From: an uncultured Clostridia bacterium
GTDB taxonomy: Bacteria > Bacillota_A > Clostridia > TANB77 > CAG-508
Reading direction: 5' to 3'
Assembly: GCA_947628465.1 (NCBI GenBank)
Contig: CANQZZ010000054.1
Location: 1-8,868, forward strand
DNA: 8,868 nt
Shown here: piece after piece, positions 5,229-8,868 of the stretch
Layout: the number at the start of each line of letters is the position of its first letter
Position numbering within the stretch: position 1 is the stretch's first letter
Made by a program: the position numbers and the translations under genes
The notes under the pieces: generated by a model
What the model was told of the DNA's origin: nothing
Database searches by the model: none
The model's input: only the letters and a program-made list of their open reading frames with translations

Positions 5229-5831
5229 ATGAAAAAGAAAATAATTTTATTTATAGTAATTATTATTACACTAGTATTATTAGTACCAATTCCATTTAAA
5301 TTAAAAGACGGAGGAAGTATTGAATTTAAAGCATTACTATATACTGTAACGAAATATCACAGACTTGATATGGAATCAGAAACAGGATTTCAAGATGGAC
5401 TTGGAATAAAAATATTAGGAATGGAAGTTTATAATAACTTAAATAAAAATGAAATTCATAAAGCAGAAATACCATTTGAATTGATTTTTAATAAAACAAA
5501 TGATGTAGAAGAAAGAACAATAATTAAAGCATATGAAAATGACAAATATCCATATAACATTTTTTCTTACGGTGGAGAAGTAAAAATAAAAATAAATAAT
5601 GTAGAATATGATTTAAGAACAGCTCTTTTAGAAGGAAAAATTACAATGGAAGAAATTATTGAAAAAGCAAATAAAGATGCTTTTGAAGATAAAACAATAA
5701 AAGTTTGTTCACTTAATGATGGGGGTACTAATATATATTGTTATAATGATTATACAATAACTAAAATGCATACATTAAATGGTAACTTTGATGTTCATAT
5801 TACATCTCCAGATATAATGAATCATTATTAA
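5229..5831 (+). CDS. Membrane-anchored extracytoplasmic protein of unknown function
   Basis: The 200-residue protein is not assigned to a named family. Residues 2-22 are a KKK start followed by a long hydrophobic stretch (ILFIVIIITLVLLVPIPF) with no lipobox cysteine and no clear cleavage site, so it is probably an N-terminal anchor. The rest is outside. The first half reads KDGGSIEFKALLYTVTKYHRL and FQDGLGIKILGMEVYNN. The end reads YNDYTITKMHTLNGNFDVHI. From memory this resembles uncharacterised exported Firmicute proteins with a KDGGT-type N-terminus; this was not searched. The C-terminal half has two cysteines close together (VCSLNDGGTNIYCYND) that could form a disulfide. ATG 5229 is preceded by AAGGTGAT (5218-5225), which matches the 16S 3' end. 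It is the last gene before the copy B terminator and has no terminator between it and the anti-sigma gene, so it probably belongs to that module. Confidence 0.75.
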   Translation: MKKKIILFIVIIITLVLLVPIPFKLKDGGSIEFKALLYTVTKYHRLDMESETGFQDGLGIKILGMEVYNNLNKNEIHKAEIPFELIFNKTNDVEERTIIKAYENDKYPYNIFSYGGEVKIKINNVEYDLRTALLEGKITMEEIIEKANKDAFEDKTIKVCSLNDGGTNIYCYNDYTITKMHTLNGNFDVHITSPDIMNHY

Positions 5832-5860
5832 GTTAGATTTTAAATAGAAAACAAATTGAT

Positions 5861-5903
5861 GAGAAGTAAAAGGCAAAATATTGCTAATTACTTCTCTTTT
5901 TTA
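5861..5903 (+). terminator. Two-part hairpin terminator, copy B
   Basis: GAGAAGTAA (5861-5869) pairs with TTACTTCTC (5888-5896). The inner stem GGCAA (5872-5876) / TTGCT (5881-5885) has an AATA loop, and a T-run follows. It is a near copy of the hairpin at 3333-3377. The three differences in 35 nt fall in the apical loop and the internal loop, so both stems are preserved. Confidence 0.88.
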
Positions 5904-5947
5904 TATAAAATATTACACAACATATCATATAGCATACTGCGAAATAC

Positions 5948-5976
5948 TTGAAATTATTTGCCTTCTGTTATATAAT
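5948..5976 (+). promoter_or_regulatory. Sigma-A promoter of the cardiolipin synthase / tyrS unit
   Basis: TTGAAA (5948-5953), a 17-nt spacer and a perfect TATAAT (5971-5976) make this the best housekeeping promoter in the window. The transcript should start near 5983, leaving a leader of about 25 nt. That is too short for a T-box or riboswitch. A GGGAGA ribosome binding site lies at 5995-6000. Confidence 0.8.
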
Positions 5977-6007
5977 CACAATATTAATAGATAAGGGAGA
6001 AAAGCAT

Positions 6008-7513
6008 ATGTGGCTTGCAATAAAAAGAGGTAGTATAGTTGCACTAGGATTGTTATTACAAATATTACTAAGTTTATTTATATATCTAAAACTAGGTGAA
6101 TACTTACATGTTATTCAAATATTGTACGGAATTTTTAGTGTATTAATAGTGCTTACAATTATAAAAAATAGTAAAAGACTAAGTAGTGATTTAATATGGA
6201 TAATTGTAATAATGCTATTTCCACTAATAGGTACACTTTTGTTTATCATATTAAATAAAAGTAAAAACAATAGTAAAATATTAAAAAATATCAATAAAAA
6301 TATAAAAGACGGACAAAAATATTTAGTTCAAGATGAAAATATAGAAAAAGAAATACAAGATAAGAATTTAGGACAATTACGATATATCAGCGAGTTTGCA
6401 GGATTTCCTGTAACAAAAAATAATGAAGTAAAGTATTATCCACTCGGAGATGATGTATTTCCTGTAATGCTTGAAGAATTAAAAAAGGCAGAAAAGTTTA
6501 TCTTCATGGAATATTTTATCATTAACAAAGGCAAGATGTGGAATCAAATATTAGATATCTTAAAGGAAAAAGCAAAACAAGGCGTAGATGTTAGAGTAAT
6601 GTATGATGATATGGGATCTATTGCAATGCTTCCAGAAAGTTTTCCTAAAGAGCTTGAAAAAGATGGAATAAAATGCATTTTGTTTAATAAATTGTCTCCA
6701 TTTTCAGGTATTATTATGAATAATAGAGACCACAGAAAAATGACAATTATAGATGGACATACAGTATTTTCAGGTGGAATCAATATTTCAGACGAATACA
6801 TAAATGTAAACAGCAAATATGGACATTGGAAAGACAATGGAATTATGATTAAAGGCGAAGCAGTTTGGAATTTTACAGTAATGTTTTTGGAAATGTGGAA
6901 TGCCTTTAGAAATGAAGATAAAGATTATGCAAAATATAAATATGAATTTGAAAATAAATATTCAGAAAATGGATTTGTTGTACCTTATGGAGAGAGTCCA
7001 TTAGATGATGAAATTACAGGAGAAGATGTATACTTAAATATTATAAATCAAGCAAAAAAATATGTTTACATCTATACACCATATTTAATAATTGATACAG
7101 ATGTAATTAACAGTTTAGTTTTAGCTGCAAGAAGAGGTGTAGATGTAAGAATTATTGTTCCCGGAATACCAGATAAAAAATTAGTTTATGATGTAACACA
7201 ATCATATTTTAATGCATTAATAAAAGGTGGAGTTAAAATATATACTTATACACCAGGATTTATACATAGCAAAGTATTTATTTCGGATGACGAAGTTGCA
7301 ACAGTTGGAACAATTAATATGGATTATAGAAGTTTGTATTTGCATTTCGAGTGTGGAATTTATATGAAAGATACAAATATAATACCAGATGTAAAACAAG
7401 ATATAGTGAGTGCTATAGAGAAATCTCATAAAGTAACATTAAAAGAATCTAAATGTGGAATTATAAAAGGGATGTGGCAAGCAATTTTAAGAGTGTTTGC
7501 ACCACTAATGTAG
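6008..7513 (+). CDS. cls: Cardiolipin synthase, two-HKD phospholipase D family
   Basis: The 501-residue membrane enzyme condenses two phosphatidylglycerols to cardiolipin and glycerol. Three hydrophobic segments lie in the first 80 or so residues (about 10-28, 34-52 and 58-78). The last, LIWIIVIMLFPLIGTLLFIIL, is the PLD N-terminal element that precedes the catalytic part in this family. Both HxKx4D motifs are complete: His242-Lys244-Asp249 (HRKMTIIDG, followed by FSGGINISDEY) and His420-Lys422-Asp427 (HSKVFISDDE, followed by TVGTINMDYRS). Other family strings are KFIFMEYFI and GVDVRVMYDDMGS. The length is normal for bacterial Cls. ATG 6008 is chosen because it has a ribosome binding site and follows the promoter; an earlier in-frame TTG at 5948 is the -35 box itself. 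The stop TAG overlaps the ribosome binding site of tyrS, so the two genes are co-transcribed. Confidence 0.95.
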   Translation: MWLAIKRGSIVALGLLLQILLSLFIYLKLGEYLHVIQILYGIFSVLIVLTIIKNSKRLSSDLIWIIVIMLFPLIGTLLFIILNKSKNNSKILKNINKNIKDGQKYLVQDENIEKEIQDKNLGQLRYISEFAGFPVTKNNEVKYYPLGDDVFPVMLEELKKAEKFIFMEYFIINKGKMWNQILDILKEKAKQGVDVRVMYDDMGSIAMLPESFPKELEKDGIKCILFNKLSPFSGIIMNNRDHRKMTIIDGHTVFSGGINISDEYINVNSKYGHWKDNGIMIKGEAVWNFTVMFLEMWNAFRNEDKDYAKYKYEFENKYSENGFVVPYGESPLDDEITGEDVYLNIINQAKKYVYIYTPYLIIDTDVINSLVLAARRGVDVRIIVPGIPDKKLVYDVTQSYFNALIKGGVKIYTYTPGFIHSKVFISDDEVATVGTINMDYRSLYLHFECGIYMKDTNIIPDVKQDIVSAIEKSHKVTLKESKCGIIKGMWQAILRVFAPLM

Positions 7514-7524
7514 GAGGAGATAAA

Positions 7525-8751
7525 ATGAATTTATATGAAGATTTAAAATGGAGAGGATTAGTACAAGATATAAGTGATGAAGAATTAATAAACAAATTAA
7601 ACAATGAAAAGTTGACATTTTATATAGGAACAGACCCAACAGCAGATAGTATGCATATAGGACATTATTCATCATTTTTAATTTCAAAAAGACTTGCAAA
7701 ATATGGTCATAAACCTATTTTATTAATAGGTGGAGCAACAGGCTTAATTGGGGATCCTAAACCAACTGCTGAAAGACCAATGATTACTAAAGAGGAAGTT
7801 CAGCACAATATAGAAGGATTAACAAAACAAGCAAAAGAGATATTTGGATTTGAAGTAGTTAATAATTATGACTGGACAAAAGATATAAATGTTATAGATT
7901 TCTTAAGAGACTATGGAAAATACTTTAATGTAGGATATATGCTAGCAAAGGATAAAGTAAAATCAAGGATGGAAACAGGTATTACTTATGCAGAGTTTTC
8001 ATATATGATTCTGCAAGCACTAGATTTCTTACATTTATATGAAACAAAAGGATGCATTCTTCAAGTTGCAGGCTCAGACCAATGGGGAAATATAACATCT
8101 GGGATAGAATTAATTAGAAGAAAAACAGACAAAACTGCTTATGGTATGGTTATGCCTTTAGTTACAGATTCTAATGGAGTTAAATTTGGAAAAACAGAAG
8201 GAAATGCATTATGGCTTGATAAAAATAAAACATCAAGTTATGAGCTATATCAATACTTAATAAATCTTGAAGATTCAATGATTATAAGCTATTTAAAGAA
8301 ACTAACATTTTTAAGCAAGGAAGAAATAGAAGAAATAGAAAAAGTGCACAATGAAAAGCCAGAATTAAGGGAAGCTCATAAAATACTTGCAAGAGAAATT
8401 ATAACAGACTTGCACGGAAAAGAAGAATATGAAAAAGCAATTAGAATTAGTGAGGCTCTATTTAAAGGTAATTTTAGTGATTTATCAAATGAAGAATTAG
8501 AGGAAGCCTTTAAAGGAAACGAAATAAAAAATATAGAATTAAATAAAAACATAGTAGATGTTTTAGTGGATATGGGAGTTGCACAAAGCAAAAGACAAGC
8601 AAGGGAATTTATTTCAAACAATAGTATAGAAATAAAAGGCGAAAAAGTAAATGATCTAGAAAGAACAATTGATAATACTTACCTTACAAATAATACTTAT
8701 TTAATAATAAAAAGAGGTAAGAAAAATTATTATATAGGTAAGAAAATTTAA
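7525..8751 (+). CDS. tyrS: Tyrosyl-tRNA synthetase
   Basis: The 408-residue class I aminoacyl-tRNA synthetase charges tRNA-Tyr in the cytoplasm. The ATP-binding HIGH motif is exact at 44-47 (PTADSMHIGHYSS). The KMSKS equivalent is KFGKT at 220-224 (GVKFGKTEGNALWLD), the bacterial TyrS form. The tyrosine-pocket and family segments YAEFSYMILQALDFLHLY and QVAGSDQWGNITSG are present. A C-terminal S4 RNA-binding domain covers about 342-402 (VDVLVDMGVAQSKRQAREFI, then IEIKGEKVNDLERTI). The length is standard. ATG 7525 is chosen for AGGAGG at 7512-7517; the open frame extends upstream into cls but lacks family homology there. The cls stop lies 11 nt before the ATG. No T-box leader is visible in front of tyrS or in the short leader of cls, although clostridial and Bacillus tyrS genes commonly have one. 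Confidence 0.97.
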   Translation: MNLYEDLKWRGLVQDISDEELINKLNNEKLTFYIGTDPTADSMHIGHYSSFLISKRLAKYGHKPILLIGGATGLIGDPKPTAERPMITKEEVQHNIEGLTKQAKEIFGFEVVNNYDWTKDINVIDFLRDYGKYFNVGYMLAKDKVKSRMETGITYAEFSYMILQALDFLHLYETKGCILQVAGSDQWGNITSGIELIRRKTDKTAYGMVMPLVTDSNGVKFGKTEGNALWLDKNKTSSYELYQYLINLEDSMIISYLKKLTFLSKEEIEEIEKVHNEKPELREAHKILAREIITDLHGKEEYEKAIRISEALFKGNFSDLSNEELEEAFKGNEIKNIELNKNIVDVLVDMGVAQSKRQAREFISNNSIEIKGEKVNDLERTIDNTYLTNNTYLIIKRGKKNYYIGKKI

Positions 8752-8761
8752 TGACATATTA

Positions 8762-8792
8762 AAAAGAAAATGAGATTTTCTCATTTTCTTTT
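8762..8792 (+). terminator. Strong terminator of the cls-tyrS unit
   Basis: AAAAGAAAATGAGA (8762-8775) pairs perfectly over 14 bp with TCTCATTTTCTTTT (8779-8792) around a TTT loop. The terminal A-T pairs supply the U-tract on the + strand and an equivalent tract on the - strand, so it may work in both directions. It begins 11 nt after the tyrS stop. Confidence 0.85.
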
Positions 8793-8804
8793 CAGACTGT
8801 TGAC

Positions 8805-8833
8805 AAAACCCCAGATATTTTTTCTGGGGTTTT
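8805..8833. terminator. Second hairpin, probable bidirectional terminator
   Basis: AAAACCCCAGA (8805-8815) pairs perfectly over 11 bp with TCTGGGGTTTT (8823-8833) around a 7-nt T-rich loop. Its GC core is among the richest in the window. The flanking A and T runs suit termination from either side. It may back up the tyrS terminator or end a convergent gene beyond the window. No gene is seen in 8793-8868. Confidence 0.7.
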
Positions 8834-8868
8834 CAATATTTTTAGTAAAATTGTAATTTTAAAATTTA

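Noticed and set aside
5346..5351. TGTAAC resembling an ECF -35 box
   Set aside because: It lies inside a coding sequence and the bases 16 nt downstream (ATAT region) do not form a CGTC/CGTA -10 core.
5904..6007. T-box or riboswitch leader upstream of cls-tyrS
   Set aside because: A terminator ends at about 5903 and the promoter at 5948-5976 leaves a leader of about 25 nt. No specifier hairpin or antiterminator is visible.
6544..6837. Open frame on the - strand, 97 codons, inside cls
   Set aside because: It is antisense to the first HKD region of cls, has no recognisable domain or initiation signal, and is explained by the real gene's codon composition. The - strand frames at 4490-4702, 7217-7429, 7505-7699 and 8376-8621 were rejected for the same reason.
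7453..7524. Upstream extension of the tyrS frame to TTG 7453
   Set aside because: The extension overlaps the 3' end of cls, has no tyrosyl-tRNA synthetase homology, and ATG 7525 has an AGGAGG site at the right spacing.
8846..8861. Inverted repeat TAAAATT-GT-AATTTTA at the window end
   Set aside because: It is short, purely A/T in the arms and not near any visible gene boundary, so it is as expected by chance in this composition.

Overview
The window is very AT-rich (A- and T-ending codons, AGA for arginine, AAAGGAGG-type ribosome binding sites, T-tailed hairpin terminators). It uses TGA as a stop. Together with the gene families present, this points to a low-GC Firmicute, most likely a Clostridia member, possibly an uncultivated gut lineage. 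That placement is inferred from style and families, not from a marker gene search. Every supported gene is on the + strand.

Layout. (1) Bases 1-213 hold the 3' end of an unidentified gene and its terminator. (2) Bases 299-1485 are an ECF sigma / anti-sigma pair behind a textbook ECF promoter (TGTAAC-N16-CGTC). The sigma gene carries a +1 frameshift exactly in the linker between regions 2 and 4, while the zinc-finger membrane anti-sigma gene is intact. (3) Bases 1494-2731 hold an orphan phage-type AntA/AntB antirepressor-domain gene. It is bracketed by two direct copies (about 125-135 bp) of the same intergenic block, each with a terminator and promoter-like boxes. (4) Bases 2752-3318 encode a flavin-reductase-like split-barrel protein. 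(5) Bases 3435-5831 form a second, intact accessory module: an ECF-like sigma factor, a membrane-anchored putative anti-sigma protein with a possible second internal start, and a membrane-anchored protein of unknown function. This module is also bracketed, by two near-identical copies of one terminator hairpin. (6) Bases 5948-8792 are a housekeeping unit: a good sigma-A promoter, a cardiolipin synthase, and tyrosyl-tRNA synthetase 11 nt downstream, followed by a strong terminator and a second hairpin.

How they fit together. The two sigma/anti-sigma modules look like envelope-signal switches: a cytoplasmic sigma factor is held by a one-pass membrane protein that senses something outside. The first is probably disabled or altered by the frameshift. 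Cardiolipin synthase makes a membrane phospholipid, but it has its own sigma-A-type promoter, and no ECF promoter is seen in front of it. I see no defence island, CRISPR array, transposase, tRNA or rRNA. The most unusual aspect is architectural: two accessory segments are each flanked by direct repeats of a terminator-containing intergenic sequence. This suggests insertion or removal by recombination between repeated intergenic blocks.
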